Assembly (NCBI RefSeq): GCF_035668035.1
Contig: NZ_JAYMYJ010000082.1
Coordinates: 15,001-79,000, forward strand
Length of the DNA stretch: 64,000 nt
Source: Thiothrix phosphatis
Lineage (GTDB): Bacteria; Pseudomonadota; Gammaproteobacteria; Thiotrichales; Thiotrichaceae
Reading direction: 5' to 3'
The translations under genes were made by a program, and so were the position numbers. Below the pieces are notes generated by a model, which saw only the letters and a list, made by a program, of their open reading frames with translations, had not been told where the DNA came from and did no database searches. Positions 35,619 to 43,889 of the stretch are shown here, in pieces (the stretch's first letter is position 1; each line of letters starts with the position of its first letter).

Positions 35619-35801
35619 TCAGCATCGCTCAAACTTCGCCCGCCACCATTTGGCAGCGGAACGGTCAAACAGGAATTGCCGGAAACGCACGGCATACCAA
35701 ACCGCCATGGCTTTCAGCCCCGGGCTGAAGCAACGCCCGCGCCCTGAAGAGAAACGGAACGCCAGCGCATACACGAACAACTTGGCCGGACTCAGCACCA
35801 T
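35619..35801 (-). CDS. Small ORF in the glycan operon
   Basis: 60 residues (MVLSPAKLFVYALAFRFSSG, then a basic hydrophobic C-terminus ending KWWRAKFERC). It has AGGAGG 4 nt before its ATG, begins 20 nt after the preceding stop, and its own stop is one base from the next start, which fits a translated gene. No family is recognised; it might be a leftover of a larger gene or a membrane-peripheral accessory protein. Confidence 0.5.
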   Translation of the reverse strand: MVLSPAKLFVYALAFRFSSGRGRCFSPGLKAMAVWYAVRFRQFLFDRSAAKWWRAKFERC

Positions 35802-35821
35802 ACCCCCTCCTGTTGTCATCA

Positions 35822-37885
35822 TCATTTTTTCACCGTATGCAAATACACCATCCGGAAAGCAAAATTGGCGATCCCGGCAGGCATCCGATCGAACAGCGCA
35901 TAGCGCCAAGCGCTCAATTCCAACCGCCGCATCAGTTGGCGCGGATGCAACAGGTCACGCCACCGCAAGGCACGGTTGCCCAGCTCCAGCACATGGTCAT
36001 GCCCAAAATCTTCGGTATGCGCCAGTTTGGTCAGCTCACGGGCTTCCTCCCGGGTCGGGTAAACCACCGCACGCTCCAGCAGGCCGTAAACATAGGGCAA
36101 CACTTGGCGGCTGTCATAGCCGGTCAGCCTTTGCACCACACGAAAATGTTCCCAGTGATGCAAGATCCCCTGCTGCATTTGCGTGACCAGGATATTGCAG
36201 GCCAGCTCCGCCTGCCGGTCGGGCGCAGTGTCCGCCTTCAATACCGGCTCAATGACGCCGTTGCGTTCGCGGTAGCCGACGGTGGTGGCTTCCTGGGAGC
36301 GCGCGCCCTGTTCGAACATCTCCTCGAATTCCGCCGGAATGCGCTCGCAGGCATTGCCCCGGCGCGCGTCGTGCACAATGCCTTCGCAAATATTGTTGTC
36401 GCCAAAATCAGCGTACATCTTCGGCACAAAGGCGAAATAATAACCATGCAAGACGGGAAAATCCTGCCGCTGCCCGAACGCCTGCTTGAGGAACTTCTGT
36501 ACAGTCCCATTCCAACCAATATCCACCAACGCAACCCGCTGATGGCTGAAAAAACCCACCTGCTCCAGGTAACGCTGCAACAAACTTTTGTGCTGTTGCC
36601 CAACGCGCCGGATAATGGCCTGCACCTGCTGGTCTTGCAGGAAATTATGCAGCCGGACATCCTCCCAGTCATGGATGGGTTCGGCGAAATCTTGGAAGCC
36701 ATACTCGCTGGCCAGTGGCCGCAGCTCTTCAGCCGGAAGGCCATACACCTTGCACACCGACTCCAGGCCGCGTTGCTTCGGGTTATAGAACGCCACCCGC
36801 GCTTGCTCCCGGGTAAGCCCATCCGCTGTCGAGGCCGCCGTGATCACCCGCCGGGACAGGTAGACATACGCCGAGGGAATCCGCCCGCCCGCCGCCTGAT
36901 ACATGCGCTCGAACAAAAAGCCGTCACGCGCCACGAACAGCAGCTTTTCCACCGGCTGCTTGGCCGCCGCCTGCTGTTGCAGCCGTTCCTGCAAGCCCTG
37001 CATGAACACGCTGAAGGCTGGCCCCAGCACATCGCGCCCATAGCGGAAGAAAAAATGGCGTGGTTTCAGGCCATCCTGCTGCTGGCTGCGGACTTGCACG
37101 CATTCGAAAAAATAGCGCCCCTGCCAGATGCCGCCGCGTTGCGCCATGCGGGCGGACAACGCCTGCCGTTCACGCCGCCGCAAATCCGCCTTTTCGTACA
37201 ACCAGACACCCTGGATGCCTTCCCGGCAGGCCATCCGCCGGTCGGACACCGGATTGTCGCCAATATGCGCCACCTGACTGGCGTCCACCCCTTTCACCTT
37301 CAGCATTTGCCGGAACAAGCGGCCACTGTATTTCCCCATCCCGAAATCCGCCGACACGTAGATGAAGGTGAAGTAACTGACGATCCCTTTGCGGCGCAAC
37401 AATTCACGGATCAAATCGCCATCCAGGTACATGTCTGACATGGCGATGATCTCAATCTTTTGTTCCTGCACCCAATCCAGGAACACCTGTGCATCTGGTT
37501 TGACATACAAGGTCGCCGTCTCCAGATCCAGTTCGGTTTGGCGGATGAATGCCGCCAGTTCCGGGATGGCGCCAGCACCCATCGTTTTGATCCAACGGGG
37601 CAACAACTTGCTGTAACTGCATTCATGATCGGCGCCCGCCTGTACAGCCTCCGCCCGTAACGCCTGCTCGGCTTGTTGGCGGGCCAGCCAAACTTCTTCC
37701 GCTGCAATGCCGGTGCGCTCGGCGACAGCACGGCAAACCGCCAGTTGGACTTCCTGTGGGTCGCCGACGTAGCGGCCCAGGATAGTGTCGAAAATGTCCA
37801 CCGAAACATAACGGATATTGGGCAGGCGCGGCTCCAGCCATTCCCGGATACTGAGCCAGTCCCGCATAACCAACTTTTCAGGCAT
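35822..37885 (-). CDS. HAD-domain polysaccharide-cluster protein (687 residues)
   Basis: Residues 25-240 form a HAD-superfamily domain: VSVDIFDTILGRYV with the nucleophile Asp30, AMSDMYLDGDLIREL with the second motif, and AHIGDNPVSDRRMACREG with the acidic motif. The remaining 440 residues (VARDGFLFERMYQAAGGRIP, VALVDIGWNGTVQKFLKQAF, then ACERIPAEFEEMFEQGA) are of the type found in O-antigen/capsule loci and have no assigned function. The ATG overlaps the upstream GT gene stop. Possibly a phosphatase plus transferase; the C-terminal VDIGWNGT echo of a second Rossmann-like site is noted. Confidence 0.82.
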   Translation of the reverse strand: MPEKLVMRDWLSIREWLEPRLPNIRYVSVDIFDTILGRYVGDPQEVQLAVCRAVAERTGIAAEEVWLARQQAEQALRAEAVQAGADHECSYSKLLPRWIKTMGAGAIPELAAFIRQTELDLETATLYVKPDAQVFLDWVQEQKIEIIAMSDMYLDGDLIRELLRRKGIVSYFTFIYVSADFGMGKYSGRLFRQMLKVKGVDASQVAHIGDNPVSDRRMACREGIQGVWLYEKADLRRRERQALSARMAQRGGIWQGRYFFECVQVRSQQQDGLKPRHFFFRYGRDVLGPAFSVFMQGLQERLQQQAAAKQPVEKLLFVARDGFLFERMYQAAGGRIPSAYVYLSRRVITAASTADGLTREQARVAFYNPKQRGLESVCKVYGLPAEELRPLASEYGFQDFAEPIHDWEDVRLHNFLQDQQVQAIIRRVGQQHKSLLQRYLEQVGFFSHQRVALVDIGWNGTVQKFLKQAFGQRQDFPVLHGYYFAFVPKMYADFGDNNICEGIVHDARRGNACERIPAEFEEMFEQGARSQEATTVGYRERNGVIEPVLKADTAPDRQAELACNILVTQMQQGILHHWEHFRVVQRLTGYDSRQVLPYVYGLLERAVVYPTREEARELTKLAHTEDFGHDHVLELGNRALRWRDLLHPRQLMRRLELSAWRYALFDRMPAGIANFAFRMVYLHTVKK

Positions 37886-39167
37886 GGCTCACCTCCATAA
37901 AGCGTTGCCGACACCAACGCAGCGGATTCAACAACGCTTGCCCAAACCGGAACGCACGGCTGTCCAGCAGTTCCTGCCGCTGCTGCTGTAGCTGCCGGAT
38001 CAGCGCATCACGCTCCGCCAACCAGCCATCACGGTCGGATATCCACTGGTCACGATCTGCCACCCAACGCGCATGCTGTTCCAATTGTTCCGTTTGCAAA
38101 CGGATTACCCCATCACGCTCCGCTAGCCAGCCATCGCGGTCGGTTATCCACTGGTCGCGGTCTGCCAGCCATTGCTGCTGTTGCGCCAGAAGCCCTTGCT
38201 GACCGGCGATGATCTGGTCGCGTTCGGCTATCCAATGGTCACGTTCGGTGATCCAGCGTTCACGGTCGGCAATCAAGGGCAGCAATTCCCGTTCCCTTGC
38301 CTGCAAATGCCCATGCACAGCCGTCAGCCATTCTTCACGGGTATAGCGGTATAAATCCTTCAACTGCCTTTCCAGCCCAAATAGGCGCTGTTCATCCAAC
38401 ACCGGCGACAAGGCGGGCAACCAGCCCAGCAGCAATTGCATGTTTTCCTCAATCGCCGCCAGCGGCTTTTCGCGGATGGTGTTGGCGCCATGCAAGCGGT
38501 ATCCCAACAGCTTTTCACCGGCCAGGAACGCCATGCGGCAACCCGCCAGCAACGTCCGCAGGGCATAGTCATAGTCATGCACATAGCGCAACTCGGCAAA
38601 CTGCCCTACCCGCTCATACACGCGCCGGTGAAAAAAGAAGTTGGATGTGGTGATCAGGCAATTGCCGCGCAATAACGTCGCCCAAAAATCCTGCCGGTCG
38701 GCATAATCCTGTTTAAGCCCCTCAAACCAAGCGACCCAATGCGGCTCATCCTGCTCTTTGGGATTGGAGTCAGCATCCAACACCGCCACATCGGTGCTGA
38801 TGAAATCCAGCCCCTGTGTTTCCGCCAGCGTCACCAGCCGTTGCAGCCGTTCCGCATCCCAGACATCGTCAGAATTGAGGATGGCGATATAATCGCCTTG
38901 CGCCAGTTGCAGCCCCTGGTTGATGCTGGCGGGCGCGCCCAGATTGGCACCATGGCGCAAGCAGTGCCAGCGCATTTCCGGCGCGGTTTGGCAGGTGGAT
39001 TGGATCACCTCCCAGGAAGCATCCTGGGAAGCGTCGTCAATAATGATGCATTCAAACGCCGGGAAAGATTGGGCGAGCACCGAATCAATCGCCTGCTTTA
39101 CCCAACGTGCGTGATTGTAGACCGGCAGAACCACACTGACTTTGCTATAGGCGTGCCGCCGCTTCAT
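37878..39167 (-). CDS. Family 2 glycosyltransferase with C-terminal heptad-repeat coiled coil
   Basis: 429 residues from ATG 39167. The GT-A domain runs to about residue 230: VSVVLPVYNHARWVKQAIDS, IIIDDASQDASWE and YIAILNSDDVWDAERLQRL (NSDD metal site). Residues about 300-404 are fifteen seven-residue units such as ADRDQWI, TDRDGWL, AERDGVI, in which Trp or hydrophobics sit at fixed positions, a long coiled coil. It could measure chain length or scaffold other transferases, as coiled coils do in the O9a WbdD system, but that is inference. Confidence 0.88.
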   Translation of the reverse strand: MKRRHAYSKVSVVLPVYNHARWVKQAIDSVLAQSFPAFECIIIDDASQDASWEVIQSTCQTAPEMRWHCLRHGANLGAPASINQGLQLAQGDYIAILNSDDVWDAERLQRLVTLAETQGLDFISTDVAVLDADSNPKEQDEPHWVAWFEGLKQDYADRQDFWATLLRGNCLITTSNFFFHRRVYERVGQFAELRYVHDYDYALRTLLAGCRMAFLAGEKLLGYRLHGANTIREKPLAAIEENMQLLLGWLPALSPVLDEQRLFGLERQLKDLYRYTREEWLTAVHGHLQARERELLPLIADRERWITERDHWIAERDQIIAGQQGLLAQQQQWLADRDQWITDRDGWLAERDGVIRLQTEQLEQHARWVADRDQWISDRDGWLAERDALIRQLQQQRQELLDSRAFRFGQALLNPLRWCRQRFMEVSHA

Positions 39168-39221
39168 TATCAAATACCCCAAGCTGTTATTATTATTAAG
39201 GTTTAACCGCTTGTCAGTGTA

Positions 39222-40106
39222 TCAGTCCAGCGTGAATCGGGACTGAATGCTACGCCAAGCCGTCGCCCCACGCCGCAGCATCCGCCAGCTACGGGTCGCA
39301 TAAACACGTTCCAGTTCCGCATGCGCCAACGCCAGTTCCGTATGCATCCTGCCCCAAGTTTGCCAGGAAGCGTCGATGGGCTTGAGCGAATGGGAGCCGG
39401 ATTCCGTATGCGTTGGGATCTCTTCCACCTCGGCACGGGCGGCAATAATGAACTGGTAGGCGATCGCCTCCGGTTCGTGGAATTTCGCCAGCGCTTGCGG
39501 GGAGGGTTCGAGCCCTGCCGATTGCAGGTATTGGGCAATCACCTCATCCGGCAGGTCATGCCAGGTGTAATCAACCTCATGGGCCGTGTAGCCTATGTCC
39601 GCCAGTAAACCCTGGATGCTGTCCAAAGTGAAAAATTTCAGGTGGGTTGTGTCCAGAATGCCAGCCTTTTCATAGTCGAAATGGCCGTTAAGCAGCTCCA
39701 ACCGCATGGAAGCATGGGCAACGTTCGGGATGGACAGCAGAATCTGGCCTTCATCCAGCAGCAACGGCTTGAGCCGCATCAGCAAGTCTTCCGGATATTG
39801 CAGATGTTCAAGCACATCCACCAGTGTGATCACATCGAACTTTTCGCCTTCCAGCGCATCCAGGCTGTGCGGATCATCCAGATCTTCCGTAAAGACATAG
39901 TCGCAATAACGTTGCGCTTGCCAGACAATGTCTGGGTTCTGGTCAATGCCGATGATATGCGCATCGCACTGCTCCCTCATCAAGCGCGACATGCTGCCGT
40001 CGCCGCACCCCAACTCCAATACTTGGGCGTAGCGTGGAATCCGTTTAATAATCTGGCTGTGCGAGTGGTTCTCGTCCAGATGCGAAGTTTTTTCTACCTG
40101 GCTCAT
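39222..40106 (-). CDS. SAM-dependent methyltransferase
   Basis: 294 residues. Class I Rossmann fold: QVLELGCGDGSMSRLM (motif I), HIIGIDQNPDIV (Asp at strand 2) and FDVITLVDVLEHLQYPEDLL (motif II), typical of glycan or small-molecule methyltransferases of the Methyltransf_11/23 type. The C-terminal 90 residues are helical and end with AELERVYATRSWRMLRRGAT, a tail seen on several cell-envelope glycan enzymes. It starts 62 bp inside the upstream acyltransferase gene. Could cap or decorate the glycan. Confidence 0.88.
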   Translation of the reverse strand: MSQVEKTSHLDENHSHSQIIKRIPRYAQVLELGCGDGSMSRLMREQCDAHIIGIDQNPDIVWQAQRYCDYVFTEDLDDPHSLDALEGEKFDVITLVDVLEHLQYPEDLLMRLKPLLLDEGQILLSIPNVAHASMRLELLNGHFDYEKAGILDTTHLKFFTLDSIQGLLADIGYTAHEVDYTWHDLPDEVIAQYLQSAGLEPSPQALAKFHEPEAIAYQFIIAARAEVEEIPTHTESGSHSLKPIDASWQTWGRMHTELALAHAELERVYATRSWRMLRRGATAWRSIQSRFTLD

Positions 40107-41007
40107 TGTTATTACTGCTCCGTAGCAAGGGGAGCGCAGGCCATAGCCACCAGTGACCGGGGCTTTCCCGTATCCGCTGTTCCAATTGGCCGGCGAGCAA
40201 CCCCATCAATGCCGTTTCGTCGTAGTCAAACGGGTCAAGCAATGCAGAAAACTCCGCCCTGACTCGACCATTCCCTAAATCACGCATAAAGAACGGCGCG
40301 ATCACTGCCTTGGTTTTTTTTGCAATTCGATAAATACCGGCAGGCAGATCAATAGTACCGCTTATAAATTTTACTGTCACCACCCCTTTATGCGCTTCTA
40401 CGTATGGAACATCAAAAATCAATGCAATTAAGTGATTATTTAACGCTTTGTAGAGAGGCCGCAAATCATCCCCTTCCACCAGAAATGGCCCGCCCAACGC
40501 CTGCCGCAAGCATTGCAGCTTGAATAGGCGGTAACGGTATTCCGCCGGATGCAAGCCATGGATATTTTCATCGCCGCCATCGCGGGTAATGGTGCCGGTT
40601 GTATGCCCCAAGGCGCGCATGGCTGGCCCCGCCATCCAGTAACGCCCGAAATGCCCGCCGGTCAGCAACACCCGCCTGCCCTGCCTGCGCGCTTGTTCCA
40701 CGGCGGCAAACCCCTGCAATTCCACAATAGCGCCGATCGGCTGGCGTTGCAGATACCAAGCGTCCAAAGCTTCCTGCTCCACCATCCGGTAGTAGTCGTC
40801 CAGCCAAGCACCAAGCTGTTGCCCGCTGGCTGAAGGAAACGCGCCCAACATTTGGTCGCGGATGCACGCTTCCTCTTCCGCCCGCTTCTGACGGAAAAAA
40901 CCGGCTTGGTGTCCGGCCAAACGGTACCCCAACCCCGGCGGCAAATGAGCATAGAGAGGAAACAGCAGGTTGTAACGGACAGAAAATTCTTCAGGACGCC
41001 AACGCAT
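40045..41007 (-). CDS. LpxL-like acyltransferase homologue in glycan operon
   Basis: 320 residues from ATG 41007, overlapping the end of wzt by 17 nt. The body resembles lysophospholipid/lauroyl acyltransferases (VLLTGGHFGRYWMAGPAMRA; LIALIFDVPYVEAHKGVVTV; KTKAVIAPFFMRDLGNGRVR). In the HX4(D/E) site the acidic residue expected five positions after His is Trp (HFGRYW), so classical catalysis is doubtful. The last 62 bp overlap the methyltransferase in another frame. May be a redesigned acyltransferase acting on the glycan, or inactive. Confidence 0.78.
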   Translation of the reverse strand: MRWRPEEFSVRYNLLFPLYAHLPPGLGYRLAGHQAGFFRQKRAEEEACIRDQMLGAFPSASGQQLGAWLDDYYRMVEQEALDAWYLQRQPIGAIVELQGFAAVEQARRQGRRVLLTGGHFGRYWMAGPAMRALGHTTGTITRDGGDENIHGLHPAEYRYRLFKLQCLRQALGGPFLVEGDDLRPLYKALNNHLIALIFDVPYVEAHKGVVTVKFISGTIDLPAGIYRIAKKTKAVIAPFFMRDLGNGRVRAEFSALLDPFDYDETALMGLLAGQLEQRIRESPGHWWLWPALPLLRSSNNNEPGRKNFASGREPLAQPDY

Positions 41008-42223
41008 GTTCCAAAACCTCCCCTGCGGGGCGTCCCGCAGGTGCCCGCCAGCGATGCGGCAACCATACCAGACCAATGCCCTGTTGCTGCCCGGCCTGTT
41101 GCACCCGGAAATGGCAGCAACGTTCACGGGAGTCGTAGACATGCACGCCACTGGCGTCTATCAACCAGACTTCCAGACAATATTCACCAGACAGCAACGG
41201 CAAGCTGTCAATGACAAACTCCACCGCCAGCACACCGTCGCTTGCTGGCTGCATCTGCGCGCCATCATGCAGGGTGCTGATGCCGTAACACTGGATGCCG
41301 TCATTACGGCGGATAACAATGCCGACATGGACATCCTCGACGCCCTGGCCTCCCTGGCTGGCCTGCACCTGCACGGCAAACCGCCCGTGTGTCTGTAGGC
41401 TGTCACGTTCCAGCACCACATCCAGAATAACCGGGGAAGTCGACATTGCAACCCGTTCCAGGCGCTTTGCCACAGGGGTAGGCTGTTCATTCCTGCCCCG
41501 CACATCGCTCTGATACGCATCCACCACGGCTTGCGCATCCCCCAGCATCCGCACCCTGCCCCGCTCCAGCCACACGGCCCGGCGGCACATTTCCCGCACC
41601 TGGAACAGGTTGTGGGAACAGAACACCAGCGTTGCGCCATTGCCGAGGATTGCCCGCATCCGATCCAGGGACTTTTTCTGGAAATACTGGTCGCCGACCG
41701 ACAACGCCTCATCCACAACCAACACTTGCGGCTCAACCACGGCGGCAATGGCAAACACCAGCCGCACAATCATGCCGCTTGACCAGGTTTTCACTGGCTG
41801 GGCGGCGAACTCGCCCAGTTCGGCAAACGCCAGAACGTCCGGCAATTTGCGTTCAATTTCGGCATGCGTGAAACCGCGCAACGCCAATCCTGTGCGGGCA
41901 TTTTCCTCACCACTGAATTCTGGCTGCAAGCCAACACCCAGCTCCAACAAGGCGGAACGGCGTCCGCGCACTTCGCAGATTCCCTCGGAAGGCGGCAGAT
42001 TGCCCGCCAGCATTTTCAGCAAGGTGCTTTTGCCTGCGCCATTGTCACCCACCACCCCCAAGGAATCGCCAGGCTGCACCGCCAACGTCAACCCCTGCAA
42101 GGCGTGGAACGGCTGGTGGCGGGGCCGCCGCCACAACCACTCCAACAAAGCGTCGCGCGGATGCGCGTAGCGCCGGTAAACCACCCCCGCGTCTTGCAGG
42201 CGAATGCTGCCGCCAGCGTTCAC
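40991..42223 (-). CDS. wzt: ABC polysaccharide exporter, ATP-binding subunit (Wzt)
   Basis: 410 residues from GTG 42223, which overlaps the wzm stop (GTGA). ATPase domain: GDNGAGKST Walker A (residues 59-67), WSSGMIVRLVF signature, VLVVDEALSVGD Walker B, FCSHNLFQVREMC H-loop. From about residue 265 a Wzt-type carbohydrate-binding beta-sandwich follows (HVGIVIRRNDGIQCYGIST, SGVHVYDSRERCCHFRV), which in known systems recognises the finished, modified glycan before export. Longer upstream reading frame lies within wzm and is rejected. Confidence 0.93.
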   Translation of the reverse strand: MNAGGSIRLQDAGVVYRRYAHPRDALLEWLWRRPRHQPFHALQGLTLAVQPGDSLGVVGDNGAGKSTLLKMLAGNLPPSEGICEVRGRRSALLELGVGLQPEFSGEENARTGLALRGFTHAEIERKLPDVLAFAELGEFAAQPVKTWSSGMIVRLVFAIAAVVEPQVLVVDEALSVGDQYFQKKSLDRMRAILGNGATLVFCSHNLFQVREMCRRAVWLERGRVRMLGDAQAVVDAYQSDVRGRNEQPTPVAKRLERVAMSTSPVILDVVLERDSLQTHGRFAVQVQASQGGQGVEDVHVGIVIRRNDGIQCYGISTLHDGAQMQPASDGVLAVEFVIDSLPLLSGEYCLEVWLIDASGVHVYDSRERCCHFRVQQAGQQQGIGLVWLPHRWRAPAGRPAGEVLEHALAS

Positions 42224-42993
42224 AATACGTACCTCGCCCGTGTCACCAGATGCTGAAACAGCCACAGCGCGCCCGCCAGCAAAACGCCCGCCAGCGCCGC
42301 CAGCCCGGTGAAGGATTCCCACGGGAATGCGCCGTCCAACAGCACAGCCCGATAACCTTGCGCCAGTTGCGCCAGCGGATTCCAGGCAAACCAGGCGTGG
42401 AAACGTTCCGGCGCGGCGCTCAACGGATAAACAATCGGGGAAGCCAATAACAGGACAGTCAATAACGGCTGCATCATCTGCCGCAGATCCCGCAGGAACA
42501 CGCCGAGCACCGCCAGCGCATAGGCGAACGCCAGCGAAAACGCCACCCGCAGCATCAGGAATGGGGGGTAAAAGACAATTGCCTGCCAGTGGCACAAACC
42601 CTGGATGCACAGCCAGAGCAACAGCAGCCCCACGGACAGCAATTCCAACACCAGGGAAGAACCTACCGGCAACAATGGCAGCAGCGCCGCAGGCAAAGGG
42701 GTATTCAGCAGCAGCTCACGCCGTTCGCAGAGGATAACAGGTGCCCGTAGCAACACTTCCGCCAACGCATTGAACATGCTCAACCCAGCAAACAGCCAGA
42801 CAGCGAACTGCCCGGAATCCTCCGCCACGCCGAGACGGAATTGCAGGATTTCACCGAACACCAGCGCATATACCAGCAGCATGAACAGAGGCTGCGCCAG
42901 CAACCAGAAAACGCCCAGGGCTGCGCCGACGTAGCGTTCACGCAAATCCTGCCTCAGCAATCGCCAAACCAGTGTCAGGTTCGCAGCATTCAC
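42220..42993 (-). CDS. wzm: ABC polysaccharide exporter, permease (Wzm)
   Basis: 257 residues, six transmembrane helices, ABC2-type. DLRERYVGAALGVFWLLAQP at the N-terminus is the conserved first-helix motif of Wzm/TagG permeases; AYALAVLGVFLRDLRQMMQP precedes the last helices. GTG start overlapping the stop of the prolyl isomerase gene (TGTGAATG context). With Wzt it flips undecaprenyl-linked polysaccharide across the inner membrane. Confidence 0.92.
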   Translation of the reverse strand: MNAANLTLVWRLLRQDLRERYVGAALGVFWLLAQPLFMLLVYALVFGEILQFRLGVAEDSGQFAVWLFAGLSMFNALAEVLLRAPVILCERRELLLNTPLPAALLPLLPVGSSLVLELLSVGLLLLWLCIQGLCHWQAIVFYPPFLMLRVAFSLAFAYALAVLGVFLRDLRQMMQPLLTVLLLASPIVYPLSAAPERFHAWFAWNPLAQLAQGYRAVLLDGAFPWESFTGLAALAGVLLAGALWLFQHLVTRARYVL

Positions 42994-43766
42994 ATTGCAT
43001 CATTCCGGGAAAGCGCCGGTTTGTCGGCTGATTCGTGCTTAAATTGTTCGTGCAGGGAATCCAGCAGCATCTGCTCATGGTCAGCCCGGTATTCATCCTG
43101 CAACTCATTGAGGATATCTGATTTAACCGTGTCAAAGGCGAGGGTTTCAGACTCCTTACGGCCAATGAAATACAGCAGGTAGGCAGTGTCCCGATGGACA
43201 ACCACCTCACTCAACGGCTTGTCAGCGGACAATTGCGCAGCGGCGTCAAAAAACACATCGGGCTTCTGCCCCTTATGGAACCACTGGGTGTCGCCCTTGG
43301 TCAGCGACAGGTCGGAAGCTTCACTGTTCGCCTTGACCGCCGCTTCAAAAGTGGTTTTGCCAGCAGCCACCTCAGTGCGGATAGCGTTGAGTTTGTCACG
43401 GATTGCCGCTTCCTTGCCTGCGGGCAGGCGCAACTCTAACGCCCATACCCGCAGGCGTAGCGGCAAGTGGTATTGCGTGTCTTTGCGAGCCTGATAGATC
43501 TCTTCCGCACGGGCGCTGAAATCGGGCATGCCTTCATTACGGGCGGCGTCCAATGCCAGCTCGGCCAGTTGTTCCTGACGGAACTCGGCGATACGCTGTT
43601 CCAGCTCAGGGCTTTTGTCCAAACCCAACTGCTGGCCTTTTTTGACCAGAGCATCACGGATGAAAGATGTTTCCGCTGAAGAAATGGAAGGGTCAGCCGG
43701 TTTATCGGCAGCCATGGCCGATACAGCGATAGCGCAGAGCAGCGCGGAAAAGATTTTACGCAGCAT
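42990..43766 (-). CDS. Periplasmic parvulin-type peptidyl-prolyl isomerase
   Basis: 258 residues from ATG 43766. Signal peptide (IFSALLCAIAVSAMA), an N-terminal helical chaperone part (QQLGLDKSPELEQRIAEFRQ), and a parvulin/rotamase domain near residues 130-225 (NSEASDLSLTKGDTQWFHKG, LSEVVVHRDTAYLLYFIGRK). It resembles the PpiC/EpsD-type isomerases found beside polysaccharide exporters. First gene of the glycan operon, 124 bp after the surface-protein stop with a terminator between. Confidence 0.87.
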   Translation of the reverse strand: MLRKIFSALLCAIAVSAMAADKPADPSISSAETSFIRDALVKKGQQLGLDKSPELEQRIAEFRQEQLAELALDAARNEGMPDFSARAEEIYQARKDTQYHLPLRLRVWALELRLPAGKEAAIRDKLNAIRTEVAAGKTTFEAAVKANSEASDLSLTKGDTQWFHKGQKPDVFFDAAAQLSADKPLSEVVVHRDTAYLLYFIGRKESETLAFDTVKSDILNELQDEYRADHEQMLLDSLHEQFKHESADKPALSRNDAM

Positions 43767-43795
43767 AGACAGTATTCTGATAGCAAGCCTTGAAT

Positions 43796-43827
43796 CAAAA
43801 AGTGGCGGGAGCAGTCTTTCCCGCCAC
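43796..43827 (-). terminator. Terminator of the surface-protein gene
   Basis: On the minus strand GTGGCGGGA (43827-43819) pairs with TCCCGCCAC (43810-43802), followed by TTTTTGATTC. Confidence 0.87.
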
Positions 43828-43889
43828 CGGGTTCCCCCTATACGTCTCAACCAAGTCAACGCATTTCAGGAGAAAAACACTATGCGACC

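Noticed and set aside
35813..37438. Plus-strand open frame of 541 codons
   Set aside because: Antisense to the HAD-type gene; no signature, composition typical of a shadow frame.
37900..38300. CRISPR-like short repeats in the glycosyltransferase gene
   Set aside because: The repeats are imperfect 21-nt-related units within an open coding frame encoding heptads; there are no unique spacers.
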